Shown: piece by piece, positions 35,786 through 45,255 of the stretch
Layout: every line of letters begins with the position of its first letter
How positions within the stretch are numbered: position 1 is the first letter of the stretch
Assembly (NCBI RefSeq): GCF_014764365.1
Contig: NZ_CP061718.1
Span: 868,001-932,000 of the forward strand
DNA: 64,000 nt
Reading direction: 5' to 3'
DNA from: Roseococcus microcysteis
Lineage (GTDB): Bacteria > Pseudomonadota > Alphaproteobacteria > Acetobacterales > Acetobacteraceae
Made by a program: the position numbers and the translations under genes
Notes under the pieces: model-generated
Seen by the model: only the letters and a program-made list of their open reading frames with translations
Told to the model about the DNA's origin: nothing
Database searches by the model: none

Positions 35786-36568
35786 TCAGGCCTGGGCGGC
35801 CGGGGCTTCCTCGGCCGGCACCGCCACCTCTTCGGGCATCGGGGCGGCCATAGCGCCCAGGTCGGCGCCCGAGGCCTGCATCTCGGCCGAGATGCCGTCG
35901 AACACCGCACCCGCCACCAGGTCGCAATAGAGGTTGATCGCGCGGATCGCGTCGTCATTGCCCGGGATGGGGTAGGTCACGCCCACGGGGTCCGCGTTGC
36001 TGTCCACCACGCCGACCACGGGAATGCCAAGCGTGTTGGCCTCCTCGATCGCCAGCTTCTCCTTGACCACGTCAATGACGAAGATCAGGTCCGGCAGGCC
36101 GCCCATCTCGCGGATGCCGCCCAGCGCGCGGTCCAGCTTCTCCTTGTCGCGGGTCAGCATCAGGATCTCCTTCTTGGTGAGACCCTGGATGTCGCCGGAC
36201 AGGCGCTGGTCCAGTTCCTTCAGGCGCTTGATGCTGCCCGTGATCGTCTTCCAGTTGGTGAGCATGCCGCCCAGCCAGCGGTGGTTCACATAATACTGGC
36301 CGCAGCGGGTCGCGGCCTCGGCCACGTATTCCGCCGCGCTCTTCTTGGTGCCCACGAAGAGCACGCGGCCGCCGCCGGCCACCGTGTCACGCACCACGCG
36401 CAGGGCGCGCTCCAGCATCGGGACGGTCTGCTGCAGGTCCAGGATGTGGACCTGGTTGCGCACGCCGAAGATGTAGGGGGCCATCCGCGGGTTCCAGCGC
36501 CGCGTGTGGTGGCCGAAATGCACGCCCGCTTCGAGCAGTTGGCGCAGGGAAACTTCGGGCATCGCCAT
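35786..36568 (-). CDS. rpsB: 30S ribosomal protein S2
   Basis: Ribosomal protein S2 of 260 residues. It opens [20 protein letters not shown] and contains [15 protein letters not shown] and [30 protein letters not shown] and [14 protein letters not shown] complete the family pattern. An acidic, Ala/Glu/Pro-rich tail is typical of Alphaproteobacteria. AAGGAG six bases before the ATG at 36568 decides the start. The 148-base leader holds a GNRA-loop hairpin. Confidence 0.98.
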   Translation of the reverse strand: MAMPEVSLRQLLEAGVHFGHHTRRWNPRMAPYIFGVRNQVHILDLQQTVPMLERALRVVRDTVAGGGRVLFVGTKKSAAEYVAEAATRCGQYYVNHRWLGGMLTNWKTITGSIKRLKELDQRLSGDIQGLTKKEILMLTRDKEKLDRALGGIREMGGLPDLIFVIDVVKEKLAIEEANTLGIPVVGVVDSNADPVGVTYPIPGNDDAIRAINLYCDLVAGAVFDGISAEMQASGADLGAMAAPMPEEVAVPAEEAPAAQA

Positions 36569-36615
36569 GGCGATCTCCTTCCTGTTCAGTCCGGTTGGGC
36601 CTCCGCGGCGCAAAC

Positions 36616-36631
36616 CCCGGATCGCTCCGGG
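36616..36631 (-). promoter_or_regulatory. rpsB leader hairpin with GCGA tetraloop
   Basis: On the rpsB strand CCCGGA-GCGA-TCCGGG forms a 6-bp stem closed by a GNRA loop, 47 bases before the start. S2 represses rpsB-tsf through the leader RNA in enterobacteria, so a comparable control element is plausible. No match to a known leader family was tested. Confidence 0.4.
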
Positions 36632-36716
36632 ACCGGACCCTGCCATGGTGGAAACACCATTCCGGAAGGGGCGCCGCGTGTGGATTACCGGCGGAACCAT
36701 TCCACCGGCGCGGGGC

Positions 36717-37247
36717 TCATGGCCGAATTCCCGCCGGAACGCAAGCCTCCAGGGCCAAAACCACCCGCTCGGCGCCTGCTTTCACGGTCCCGTCATTGAC
36801 CACGCGCACCACCCTGAGGCCCGGCGGCAGCGGCACCTCGCGTGCCAGCCGGGCCGCGATCTCGGCCTCGCCCTCCCGCCCGCGGGCCGCGAGGCGCGCG
36901 GCCAGCACGGCGGCCGGCGCCGTCACCTCGATGACGGTGAGCGGCGCGCGGGACGCCACCTCCTCCAGCACGGCACGCGAGAGGCTCATCACCGTGACCG
37001 GCGCGCGGCGCGTCTCCTCGGTGCGGATGCCGTAGTGCAGCCCATGCGCGCGCCAGCGCACCGCGAGGTCGGCCGTGGCGAAGCCCGCCTCGTCCAGCGC
37101 CTCATGCCCTTCCTCCCCCAGCCCATCGGGGCGGGAGATGACGCGGCGCGCGAAATGGAACCGGCCGTCCCCCGCCAGCGCCGCCCGCGCCGCCGCCAGC
37201 AAGGTGTCCTTGCCCGCCCCGGAGGGCCCCACCACCGCCACCCACAT
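36717..37247 (-). CDS. phnN: Ribose 1,5-bisphosphate phosphokinase PhnN-like
   Basis: Guanylate-kinase-like P-loop protein of 176 residues. The N-terminus [20 protein letters not shown] is the Walker A region, and RRVISRP followed by HEALDEAGF matches PhnN, which makes phosphoribosyl diphosphate in phosphonate breakdown. No other phn gene is in the window. It is divergent from the gamma-glutamyltransferase gene across 69 bases, which leave room for both promoters. A short-chain nucleotide kinase with another substrate is the alternative. Confidence 0.82.
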   Translation of the reverse strand: MWVAVVGPSGAGKDTLLAAARAALAGDGRFHFARRVISRPDGLGEEGHEALDEAGFATADLAVRWRAHGLHYGIRTEETRRAPVTVMSLSRAVLEEVASRAPLTVIEVTAPAAVLAARLAARGREGEAEIAARLAREVPLPPGLRVVRVVNDGTVKAGAERVVLALEACVPAGIRP

Positions 37248-37316
37248 CGAACCGTCCCCGGATTGACGAATTGCGCCGCAGGCGTCCCTATCCCCACAAT
37301 GCCAAGGAGGCCAGCC

Positions 37317-39104
37317 ATGTTCACCACTCGCCCCGAGATCGCCGCCACCTTCGGTGCCGTGGCCAGCACTCACTGGATCGCCTCGCAGGTCGGGATGAGC
37401 GTGCTGGAACGCGGCGGCAACGCCTTCGACGCCGCCGCCGCGGCCGGCTTCACCCTGCAGATCGTCGAGCCGCACCTGAACGGCCCGGGCGGCGACTGCC
37501 CCATCATCCTGCACAGCGCGAAGCTGGGCGCCCAGCAGGTGATCTGCGGCCAGGGCCCCGCCCCGGGCGGGCTGACCGTGGCGCTGATGCGCGACCAGCT
37601 CGGCCAGTCCATCATGCCCGGCACCGGCTTCCTCGCCGCCCCCGTCCCGGGCGCCTTCGACGCCTGGGCGCGCATGCTGCTGGAACACGGCACCTGGCGC
37701 CTGCGCGACGTGCTGGAATACGCCATCGGCTATGCCGCGCGCGGCGCGCACATGGTCCCGCGCGTGATCCAGACGCTGGCCACCGTGAAGCCGCTCTTCG
37801 AGGCGGAGTGGAAGACCTCCGCCGCGCTGTGGCTGCGCGATGGCGGGCCCCAGCCCGGCAAGCTCTGGTCCAACCCCGTGCTGGCCGAGACCTATGCCCG
37901 GCTGGTGCGCGAGGCCGAGGCCCCCGGCCGCACCCGCGAGCAGGAGATCGAGGCCGCCCGCGACGCCTGGTATGGCGGCTTCATCGCCGAGGCCATCGAC
38001 CGCTTCGTCCGCACGCCCATGATGGACACCTCGGGCGAGCGCCACGCCGGCGTGCTGACCGGCCAGGACATGGCGAACTGGCGCGCGGGCGTCGAGGCCC
38101 CCACCACCCGCGAATTCCGCGGCCACACCGTGCTGAAATGCGGCCCCTGGAGCCAGGGCCCGGCCATGCTCCAGACCCTGGCCCTGCTGGACGGCTATGA
38201 CCTTTCGGCCATGGACCCGGTGGGCGAGGAATTCGTCCACACCGTCACCGAGGCCATGAAGCTCGCCTTCGCCGACCGCGAGGGCTTCTATGGCGACCCG
38301 GCCTTCGTGGACGTGCCGCTCGCCACCCTGCTGTCCGACGCCTATGCCGCCGAGCGCCGCAAGCTGATCGGGCGCGAGGCCTCGATGGAGTTCCGCCCCG
38401 GCACCCCCGATGGCCGCACGGCGCAGGGCGTGGACTACGCCGCCGCCATCCGCCGCGCCGCCGAGATGACCGCTGCCGCCGGCACGGGCGAGCCCACCGT
38501 CTCGCGCCTCGGCGCCTCGGGGGGCGACACCTGCCATGTGGACGTGATTGACCGCTGGGGCAATTTCGTGAGTGCGACGCCGTCGGCCGGCTGGCTGCAA
38601 TCCTCGCCGGCCGTGCCGGAGCTCGGTTTCTGCCTCGGCACGCGCTGCCAGATGTTCTGGCTGGACGCGGAGCTGCCAAACGGCCTCAAGCCCGGCAAGC
38701 GGCCGCGCACCACCCTCTCGCCCTCCATGGTGCTGCGCGACGGCAAGCCCTGGATGAGCTTCGGCACCCCGGGCGGGGAGCAGCAGGACCAGTGGCAGCC
38801 CATCATGCTGGCGCGGATGCTGGCGCATGGCTTCAACATCCAGGAGGCCATTGATCTGCCCTCCTTCCACTCCGAGCATTGGGTCAGCAGCTTCTGGCCG
38901 CGCGGCGCCAAGCCCGGGAAGCTGGTGCTGGAAGGCCGCTTTGCGCCCGCGGTGCTGGAGGCGCTGAAGGCCCGAGGCCATGCGGCCGAGATGGGCGGGG
39001 AATGGAGCGAGGGGCGCCTGACGGGCGCGCGGCTGGAGGCGGATGGCCAGATCTTCGCCGGCGCCAATCCGCGCGGGATGCAGGGCTACGCTGTCGGGCG
39101 CTGA
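37317..39104 (+). CDS. Gamma-glutamyltransferase family protein
   Basis: Ntn-hydrolase-fold gamma-glutamyltransferase of 595 residues, made as a single chain that cuts itself. The likely nucleophile is Thr405 in GASGGDTCHVDV. Other marks are VLERGGNAFDAAAAAGFTLQ, PGTGFLAAPVPGAFDAWA and TTLSPSMVLRDGKPWMSFGT. AAGGAGG six bases before the ATG at 37317 decides the start. No export signal is visible, so a cytoplasmic acylase role is possible. The stop codon lies in the loop of a terminator. Confidence 0.9.
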   Translation: MFTTRPEIAATFGAVASTHWIASQVGMSVLERGGNAFDAAAAAGFTLQIVEPHLNGPGGDCPIILHSAKLGAQQVICGQGPAPGGLTVALMRDQLGQSIMPGTGFLAAPVPGAFDAWARMLLEHGTWRLRDVLEYAIGYAARGAHMVPRVIQTLATVKPLFEAEWKTSAALWLRDGGPQPGKLWSNPVLAETYARLVREAEAPGRTREQEIEAARDAWYGGFIAEAIDRFVRTPMMDTSGERHAGVLTGQDMANWRAGVEAPTTREFRGHTVLKCGPWSQGPAMLQTLALLDGYDLSAMDPVGEEFVHTVTEAMKLAFADREGFYGDPAFVDVPLATLLSDAYAAERRKLIGREASMEFRPGTPDGRTAQGVDYAAAIRRAAEMTAAAGTGEPTVSRLGASGGDTCHVDVIDRWGNFVSATPSAGWLQSSPAVPELGFCLGTRCQMFWLDAELPNGLKPGKRPRTTLSPSMVLRDGKPWMSFGTPGGEQQDQWQPIMLARMLAHGFNIQEAIDLPSFHSEHWVSSFWPRGAKPGKLVLEGRFAPAVLEALKARGHAAEMGGEWSEGRLTGARLEADGQIFAGANPRGMQGYAVGR

Positions 39105-39125
39105 GGCGCCCGACAGCTTTTTATT
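39090..39125 (+). terminator. Rho-independent terminator of the gamma-glutamyltransferase gene
   Basis: Perfect 12-bp stem GCTGTCGGGCGC/GCGCCCGACAGC with loop TGAG, followed by TTTTTATT. The loop contains the gene's own TGA stop, so the left arm is coding sequence. This is the clearest classical terminator in the window. The 180 bases that follow up to 39303 hold only small GC hairpins and no gene that I can support. Confidence 0.92.
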
Positions 39126-39303
39126 CGCCCTCAGGCGCCGGGCGCCGCCTCCGGCGGCTTGGCTTACGCGCCTCGCGCTGGTGCGGCTGGTGGAATGTTG
39201 GTTTGGGCGCGCCGGCCGCTTTGCGGCCGGGTGGTCGTGAAGGCAGCGCGACCCCGGGGGGACGGCAGGTGGCGCGCGCTGTTGGCACGCGCCACTCCAG
39301 GGG

Positions 39304-40896
39304 TCAGCTCTTCGACACGCCCCAGAAGAAGGGCAGCGGGCCCTTCTGGATGCCGGTGACGTTGCTCCGCCAGGCCGTGTAGCCCAGGAAGAAGCCGGTC
39401 GGCGCATACACCACGTCGCGGATCGCGGCCGCGTTCACCTTGTCCATGGCGGCCTTCTCGGCGGCCGCGTCGGGGGCGGCGAACCACTCGTCCACACCCG
39501 CCTCGACCTCGGCCGAATCGGGCCAGCCGAACCAGGCGCGCTCACCCGTGGCGCGCAGCGCGTTGTAGGCGGCGGGGTTCACGCAATCCGCGCCCGCGTG
39601 CCAGGTGTGGAACATGCTCCAGCCGCCCTGGCCGGGCGGGTTGCGCATGGCGCGGCGCTGGCCGGTGGTGCCCCAGTCGGTCGCCACGAAATCCACATTC
39701 ATGCCGAGACGCCGCAGCAGGTCGGCCGTCACGTCGCCCTGCGCCTTCGTGATGGGCTGGTCCTGCGCCACGATGCAGGTGACCGGCTCACCGGCATAGC
39801 CGCCCGCGGCCAGCAGCCGCTTGGCGGCGTCAATGTCGCGCCGACCCTTCAGGATGTCGCCGCCCGCCTCGGTGTAGCCAGGGGTGCCCGGGGTGAAGAA
39901 GCCGGGCAGCGGCTTCCACAACGCGCTGTCACTGCCGACCAGCGCGGTCATATAGTCCTCCTGGCTCATCGCCATCAGGATGGCCTGGCGCACCTTCTGC
40001 GAGTTGAAGGGCTTGTGCAGGTGGTTCATCCGGAAGGAGCCGATATTGCCCAGCGGGTCCGCGATATCCACCTGCACGCGGCGGTTGCGCCGCAGCAGCG
40101 GCACCAGGTCGGTGATGGGGTTTTCCCACCAGTCGATCTCGTTGTTCTGCAAGGCGGAGGCGGCCGTCGCCGGGTCCGGCATCACGATCCACTCGACGCG
40201 GTCCACCATCATGCGCTTCGACGCCGAGAGCCAGGTGCCGCCATTCTCCCGCGGCACATAGCCGTCGAACTTCTGGAAGACCGAGCGCGCGCCGGGCACC
40301 CATTCATTGCGGATGAAGCGCATGGGGCCGGAGCCCACATATTCGCCGATCTGCTGGAAGGGGTCCGTGCGCGCTATGCGCTCGGGCATGATGAAGCAGA
40401 TGGGCGTGTTGGTCTTGCCCAGCGCGTAGAGCAGCTTCGGATAGGGGCTGCGCAGCACCCAGCGGAAGGTGCGGTCATCCACCGCCACCAGCTCGTTCTG
40501 GATGGCGCGGATCATCTGGCCCATCGGGTCGCGCGGCATCCAGCGCGTGATGGAGGCCACCACGTCGCGCGCCAGCACCGGCTCATTGTCGTGGAAGCGC
40601 AGGCCGGCGCGCAGCGTGAAGGTCCAGGTCAGCCCGTCCTGCGAGGTGGTGTGCCCCTCCACCATCTGCGGCCGCGGCGTCAGCGTGTCGTCCACGCCAT
40701 AGAGCGTGTCCCACACCATGGCCGACGCATTGCGCACGACATATTGCGTGCCCCAGATCGGGTCGAAATTGGCGAGGTTCGCCTGCGGCACGAAGCGCAG
40801 CGTGCGCGCGGCGGCGCCCTGGCTGAGTGCCGGCGCGGCGAAGCCGGCGCTGCCCGCCAAGGCGGCCCCGGTCTGGAGGAATTGTCTGCGGTCCAT
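39304..40896 (-). CDS. ABC transporter peptide-type substrate-binding protein (SBP family 5)
   Basis: Periplasmic family 5 (DppA/OppA-like) binding protein of 530 residues. The N-terminus MDRRQFLQTGAALAGSAG is a twin-arginine signal, likely cut near LSQGA. Domain I starts RTLRFVPQANLANFDPIW; the family stretch GLTWTFTLRAGLRFHD is clear. No permease or ATPase genes are adjacent, so its transporter is elsewhere or shared. Ligands of the family include peptides, sugars and nickel; the gamma-glutamyltransferase on one side would fit a peptide, but that is weak inference. Confidence 0.9.
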   Translation of the reverse strand: MDRRQFLQTGAALAGSAGFAAPALSQGAAARTLRFVPQANLANFDPIWGTQYVVRNASAMVWDTLYGVDDTLTPRPQMVEGHTTSQDGLTWTFTLRAGLRFHDNEPVLARDVVASITRWMPRDPMGQMIRAIQNELVAVDDRTFRWVLRSPYPKLLYALGKTNTPICFIMPERIARTDPFQQIGEYVGSGPMRFIRNEWVPGARSVFQKFDGYVPRENGGTWLSASKRMMVDRVEWIVMPDPATAASALQNNEIDWWENPITDLVPLLRRNRRVQVDIADPLGNIGSFRMNHLHKPFNSQKVRQAILMAMSQEDYMTALVGSDSALWKPLPGFFTPGTPGYTEAGGDILKGRRDIDAAKRLLAAGGYAGEPVTCIVAQDQPITKAQGDVTADLLRRLGMNVDFVATDWGTTGQRRAMRNPPGQGGWSMFHTWHAGADCVNPAAYNALRATGERAWFGWPDSAEVEAGVDEWFAAPDAAAEKAAMDKVNAAAIRDVVYAPTGFFLGYTAWRSNVTGIQKGPLPFFWGVSKS

Positions 40897-40959
40897 GCCC
40901 ACTCTCCCTGTTCTGGCGCGGCGTTGCCGCCCGCATGGGCGGCGGCTGCCGCGCGCCTG

Positions 40960-40992
40960 GGCAGGAGGGGCGGAAAACCCGCCCCTCCTGCC
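40960..40992 (-). terminator. Strong hairpin between the SDR and binding-protein genes
   Basis: Perfect 14-bp stem GGCAGGAGGGGCGG/CCGCCCCTCCTGCC with a five-base loop (GTTTT on the minus strand), about 30 bases after the SDR stop. No T-run follows. The stem is long enough to stop or stabilise RNA without one. Confidence 0.6.
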
Positions 40993-41023
40993 GACAGGGC
41001 GCGTCAATGCAGGGACCGTGCCA

Positions 41024-41785
41024 TCACAGCTTGCGCTGCATCGCCGCCAGGTAGCCGCGGTTGCGCGTGGGCGTGATCAGGATCTCGTTCAGGCAGACAT
41101 GCGCGGGCGTGGCCGCGATGAAGGCGATGAGGCGCCCGCAATCCTCGGGCTGCACCATCTCGGACAGCTCCTGCTCGCTCAGCTTGTTGGGGCGCTTGTC
41201 CATGATGGGCGTGCGGACCTCGCCCGGGCAGACCACGGTGCTGCGGATGCCGTTCGCGCATTCCTCCATGTTGATGCTGTGGCTCATCGCCACCACACCA
41301 TGCTTGCAGGCGGTGTAGCCCGGGCCGCTCAGCGGGCTCACGAAGCGGCCGGCCATGGAGGCGGTGTGGATGATCAGCCCGTCCTGCTGCTTCCGCATGG
41401 CGGGCAGCACCGCCAGCGTGCCGTGGAAGGCGGACATCAAATTTCCGTCCACCAGCTCCTTCACACCGGCGGCCGTCAGCCGCGACCAGGCGCGTTCGGT
41501 GATGTTCAGCCCGGCATTGTTCACCAGGATGTCAATGCGGCCATGCGCGGAGAGGATGGCATCCGCCACCGCCTGCACGGCCGCCGCATCGGCCATGTCG
41601 CAGGCCTTCACCTCGGCCGTACCGCCCTTGGCCGCGATGGCCTTGGCCACGGCTTCCAGCTTGGAGGCGGTGCGCCCCGTCAGCACCACCACGGCCCCCT
41701 CGGCCGCCAGCGCATGCGCGCCCGCCTCGCCGATGCCCGTGCCCGCCCCCGTGACCCAGGCGATCTTTCCCTTGAGCTGCGCCAT
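41024..41785 (-). CDS. Short-chain dehydrogenase/reductase
   Basis: Classical SDR oxidoreductase of 253 residues. The cofactor motif TGAGTGIGEAG is near the N-terminus, NNAG is in VNNAGLNITE, and the catalytic Ser-Tyr-Lys set is in HTASMAG and GYTACKHG. The start ATG at 41785 puts GKIAWVTGAG at the usual distance. It is divergent from the hydroxyacid dehydrogenase gene across 120 bases, so the two may handle related hydroxy compounds. Substrate is not visible. Confidence 0.92.
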   Translation of the reverse strand: MAQLKGKIAWVTGAGTGIGEAGAHALAAEGAVVVLTGRTASKLEAVAKAIAAKGGTAEVKACDMADAAAVQAVADAILSAHGRIDILVNNAGLNITERAWSRLTAAGVKELVDGNLMSAFHGTLAVLPAMRKQQDGLIIHTASMAGRFVSPLSGPGYTACKHGVVAMSHSINMEECANGIRSTVVCPGEVRTPIMDKRPNKLSEQELSEMVQPEDCGRLIAFIAATPAHVCLNEILITPTRNRGYLAAMQRKL

Positions 41786-41905
41786 CGTTCCTCTCCCTCT
41801 GCTTTGGAACCTTGGGCGGCAGTCTGACGCAACGGGCTGCCGCGGCAACCCGGCTTGTGAGCCGTGCGGCCGCATGCTTCGCTTCGCCCATCAGGAGGAA
41901 ACGAC

Positions 41906-42955
41906 ATGGCAAAGTTCCGCATCGTGACGCCGGCCGGCGCCAGCTTCACCGTGGCCGGCGGCGGCTACGACTATGAGATGGAGGCGCTTAACCTCGCCAA
42001 CATCGACGCCGAGATCGTGGAGGCCCCCACCGACACCGCCGCCTTCATCGCCGCCGCCCGCGACGCGGACGCCATCTACGCCAAGGGCATTCCCTTCACC
42101 GCAGAGATCATCAACGCGCTGGACAAGTGCAAGGTGATCTCCCTCGGCTCGGTCGGCGTGGACAGCGTGGACGTGAAGGCCGCCACCGCCCGCGGCATCC
42201 CGGTCACCAACGTGCCCGACACCTTCATCGAGGAGGTGGCGGACCATTGCATGATGCTGCTGCTCTCCACCTTCCGCCGCACCATCGAGCAGGACCGCAT
42301 GGTGCGCGAGCATCGCTGGCGCGAAGGCCGCCCGGCCCTGCTGCAAATTCCCCGCCTGATGGGCCAGACGCTGGGCTTCGTCAGCTTCGGCCGCGTGGCA
42401 CGTGCGGTCGCCAAGCGCGCCAAGCCCTTCGGCCTGAACATGATCGCCTATGACCCGTTCCTGGACGAGACGGTGATGATCGAGAACGGCGTCGTGCCCG
42501 CCACGCTGGACGAGGTGATGTCGCGCTCGGACTTCGTCTCCATGCACGCCCCAGCCCGGCCCGAATGCACCGGCATGCTGACGGAACGCCACTTCAAGCA
42601 GATGAAGCCCAGCGCCATCTTCCTCAATGTCGGCCGCGGGCCCACGGTGGACGAAGCCGCGCTGATCAAGGCGCTGCAACAGGGCTGGATCGCCTATGCC
42701 GGCCTCGACGTGCTGGAGGTGGAGCCGCCCAGCCACAACAACCCGCTGCTGAAGATGGAGAACGTGATCCTCTCGGCGCACACCGCCTCGGCCAGCGCGC
42801 GCTTCGACGAGGCACGCAAGCGCCGCGTGGGCGCGGAACTCGCCCTCGTCGCGCAGAACAAATGGCCGATGAGCTGCGTGAACCCGGCTGTTCTGCAAAC
42901 CACGAAGCTGCAACGCTGGCAGCCGGTGAACCTGGGCCGCGGGCCGAACAGCTGA
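41906..42955 (+). CDS. C-terminal-binding-protein-type D-2-hydroxyacid dehydrogenase
   Basis: NAD-dependent 2-hydroxyacid dehydrogenase of 349 residues. The cofactor-domain strand is QTLGFVSFGRVARAVAKRA, with FGRVA in place of the classic GxGxxG. The catalytic Arg is in VGRGPTVDEAAL, the Glu in LEVEPPSHNNP and the His in SAHTASASA. A strong AGGAGGAA seven bases before the ATG at 41906 decides the start. It ends 16 bases from the convergent bchJ, marking the edge of the photosynthesis cluster. It is related to, but not a close copy of, the enzyme at 13054-14094. Confidence 0.9.
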   Translation: MAKFRIVTPAGASFTVAGGGYDYEMEALNLANIDAEIVEAPTDTAAFIAAARDADAIYAKGIPFTAEIINALDKCKVISLGSVGVDSVDVKAATARGIPVTNVPDTFIEEVADHCMMLLLSTFRRTIEQDRMVREHRWREGRPALLQIPRLMGQTLGFVSFGRVARAVAKRAKPFGLNMIAYDPFLDETVMIENGVVPATLDEVMSRSDFVSMHAPARPECTGMLTERHFKQMKPSAIFLNVGRGPTVDEAALIKALQQGWIAYAGLDVLEVEPPSHNNPLLKMENVILSAHTASASARFDEARKRRVGAELALVAQNKWPMSCVNPAVLQTTKLQRWQPVNLGRGPNS

Positions 42956-42971
42956 GGCGGCGCCGGGCGCC

Positions 42972-43604
42972 CTAGCCTGCCTCCAGCCCTGGCCGGCGGT
43001 AGCTCGCGGCCGCGCGTTGCGACGTCCAGGCGATGGCGAAGCGACAGGCATCGGCGCCCATCGCCTCGCAGGTGATCTCGCGCACCACTGTGCCCGGGTC
43101 CACCAGGCGGTGGAACAGCCGTTCGAGGGTGACGGCGTAGAGGTCGCATACGGGGTGCGCGCTGCGCGCCCCACGGCAGAGCGGGCAGCCCGCGATCTCC
43201 AACCGCGCCGGGTTGCCCGGCGTGACGCGCATCCGTCCCGAACCCGCGAAGGTCCAGCCATGGCGGGCGATGCTCGCCAGCAGCAGCCGCGCGCCGAGCC
43301 GCGCGGGCAGCGCGCGGATCACCCATTGCACCGGGTGGGGAATGCGATGCGCCAGCAGGTAGTCGCCGGTCAGCTTGCCGGCCTCGCGCGCGATGCAGGC
43401 GGCATGGGCGTCGCCCAGGGTCTCGCGCAGCGCGGCTTGCAGGGCCGCCACATCCGCCTCGTCCACCATGCGCGTGGGCGGCTGGTCCAGGTGGTGGGTG
43501 AGCCCGGCGCGCGCGAAGACCGCACGGCAGAGGCGTGCGCCGCGGTGCGCGCGCAGCGCCTCCGCAACCCGCGTGATGGCATTGGGCCCGACCTGGCCGT
43601 TCAC
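42972..43604 (-). CDS. bchJ: Bacteriochlorophyll biosynthesis protein BchJ (V4R domain)
   Basis: V4R-domain protein of 210 residues. BchJ was first thought to be the 8-vinyl reductase; it is now seen as a helper that improves Mg-porphyrin flow while BciA or BciB reduces the vinyl group. [20 protein letters not shown] has the small-molecule-binding cysteines, and [17 protein letters not shown] is a family stretch. It is last in the transcribed direction and overlaps bchE by four bases. No bciA or bciB is in the window. Confidence 0.9.
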   Translation of the reverse strand: MNGQVGPNAITRVAEALRAHRGARLCRAVFARAGLTHHLDQPPTRMVDEADVAALQAALRETLGDAHAACIAREAGKLTGDYLLAHRIPHPVQWVIRALPARLGARLLLASIARHGWTFAGSGRMRVTPGNPARLEIAGCPLCRGARSAHPVCDLYAVTLERLFHRLVDPGTVVREITCEAMGADACRFAIAWTSQRAAASYRRPGLEAG

Positions 43605-45214
43605 AGCTTCATGCGCGGCGGGGCCGTGCCCTCCATCTGCGCTTCGGTGAGCTGCTCGGCGCCCCCGCCGCAGGCCTTGATGTCCGCGGCTGCCGCGCGC
43701 CTGCGGCTGGGCGCCTGCTTCCAGTCGCGCGCCTCCTCGGTCATCTGGCGGTTCGCGTCGAAGTGGAAATCCACCTTCTTCTTCGATTGCGGGCCCCAGT
43801 AGCCGACGCGGCCGAGGTCATAGAATTTCCGCTCGAAGCCCGATTTCAGGAAGGCCTTCAGGCAGCCCAGCAGGTAGTTGCGCCGCACCTTGTCGCGCAC
43901 CCAAGGGTAGCTCAGGAAACTCTTGCGCATGTAGAAGCGGCGGTAATTGTGCATCACGCGGTCGAGCAGCGTGGCGCGGTCCATCGCGTCGGGCTTCATG
44001 ATGGGGGTGACGAAGTTGTACTTTTCGAAGTCGAACACCTCCACCTTGTCGCCCAGCTCGCGGAACAGGTCGCTGAAGGGCCAGGGGGTGTACATGGCCC
44101 AGTTGGCCATGTCCGGCGCCCAGTCCTGCGCCATGCGGTAGGTTTCCTCCAGCGTCTCGACCGTCTCGTTCTCCAGGCCCACGATGAACTGCGCCTCGGT
44201 GACGATGCCGTTGTCGCGCAACAGCTGGATGGCCTTCCTGTTCTGCGCGATGGTGGTTTCCTTGTTGAAGCGGTCGAGCTTCAGCTGCGCCGCCGCCTCG
44301 GTGCCCAGGCTCACATGGATCAGCCCCGCCTTGCGGTACATGGGCAGCAGCGCCTCGTCGCGCAGGATGTCCGTGACGCGGGTGTTGATGCCCCAGAGCA
44401 CGGGCAGGTTCCGCTCGATCATCAGTTCGCAGAACTGCACGAACTTCTTCTTGTGGATGGTGGGCTCCTCGTCGGCCAGGATGAAGAAGCCCACGTCATG
44501 GTCGCGCACCAGCGTCTCGATCTCGTCCACGACCTTGCGCGGGTCGCGCACGCGATAGTCGCGCCAGAACTTCCACTGGCTGCAGAAGGAGCAGGTGAAG
44601 GGGCAGCCGCGCGCCATGTTCGGGATGGCGACGCGCTTGCCGAGCGGGATGTAGATGTACTTGCTCCATTCCAGCACGCCCCAATCGGGCTGGATGCGGT
44701 CCAGCTCCTTGATCGGCGGGGCGGCCGGCGTGGCCACGACCTGCCCGCCGTCGAGATAGGCGATGCCCTTGACCTTGCCGCGCTCGGCCAGCCACTTTCC
44801 GTCATCCACGCAGCGCACCAGGTCGAGAAAGACCTGCTCGCCCTCGCCACGCACGATGGCGTCAATCCAGGGCGCCTCGGCCAGCACCTGCTGGTACATG
44901 AAGGTGCCATGGATGCCGCCCAGCACCGTCACGGCCTGCGGGCAGACCTCCTTGGCGATCTGCAACAGGCGCTCGGCCTTGTAGATGGAGGGCGTGATGG
45001 CGGTGGCGCCCACGATGTCGGGCTTCAGTTCCGCCAATGCGTCGCGCACCTGCTCATCCGTCAGGTTGTTGGTCATGGCGTCAATGAAGGTCAGGTCGGT
45101 GTAGCCATCCGCCTTCAGGTAGCCCGCGAGATAGGCGACCCAGGCCGGCGGCCAGTTCCCCGCGATCTCCGCACCGCCCGAATGGTAATTGGGGTGAACC
45201 AGCACGATGCGCAT
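43601..45214 (-). CDS. bchE: Oxygen-independent Mg-protoporphyrin IX monomethyl ester cyclase BchE
   Basis: Radical-SAM, cobalamin-dependent cyclase of 537 residues that forms ring E using water as oxygen source. The B12-binding domain spans about residues 1-180. The iron-sulfur motif is Cys204, Cys208 and Cys211 in GCPFTCSFC, followed by [11 protein letters not shown]. The C-terminal half is the usual BchE extension. It acts when oxygen is low, in parallel with AcsF in the same cluster. Just before the ATG lie a hairpin covering the ribosome site and, further up, an FNR-type sequence. Confidence 0.96.
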   Translation of the reverse strand: MRIVLVHPNYHSGGAEIAGNWPPAWVAYLAGYLKADGYTDLTFIDAMTNNLTDEQVRDALAELKPDIVGATAITPSIYKAERLLQIAKEVCPQAVTVLGGIHGTFMYQQVLAEAPWIDAIVRGEGEQVFLDLVRCVDDGKWLAERGKVKGIAYLDGGQVVATPAAPPIKELDRIQPDWGVLEWSKYIYIPLGKRVAIPNMARGCPFTCSFCSQWKFWRDYRVRDPRKVVDEIETLVRDHDVGFFILADEEPTIHKKKFVQFCELMIERNLPVLWGINTRVTDILRDEALLPMYRKAGLIHVSLGTEAAAQLKLDRFNKETTIAQNRKAIQLLRDNGIVTEAQFIVGLENETVETLEETYRMAQDWAPDMANWAMYTPWPFSDLFRELGDKVEVFDFEKYNFVTPIMKPDAMDRATLLDRVMHNYRRFYMRKSFLSYPWVRDKVRRNYLLGCLKAFLKSGFERKFYDLGRVGYWGPQSKKKVDFHFDANRQMTEEARDWKQAPSRRRAAAADIKACGGGAEQLTEAQMEGTAPPRMKL

Positions 45215-45221
45215 CGCGACA

Positions 45222-45240
45222 CCTCCATTGACGATGGAGG
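45222..45240 (-). promoter_or_regulatory. Hairpin that sequesters the bchE Shine-Dalgarno
   Basis: On the bchE strand CCTCCAT-CGTCA-ATGGAGG is a perfect 7-bp stem with a five-base loop. The 3' arm holds GGAGG, the only good ribosome site, seven bases before the ATG. Folding would block initiation. If transcription starts near 45236, the 5' arm would be cut and the site freed, so the effect could depend on which promoter is used. Confidence 0.55.
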
Positions 45241-45255
45241 CAGGCTAGGCGCGGG

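Noticed and set aside
37299-37316. Upstream ATG at 37299 as gamma-glutamyltransferase start
   Set aside because: It would place the strong AAGGAGG inside the coding region; ATG 37317 is ideally spaced from it.
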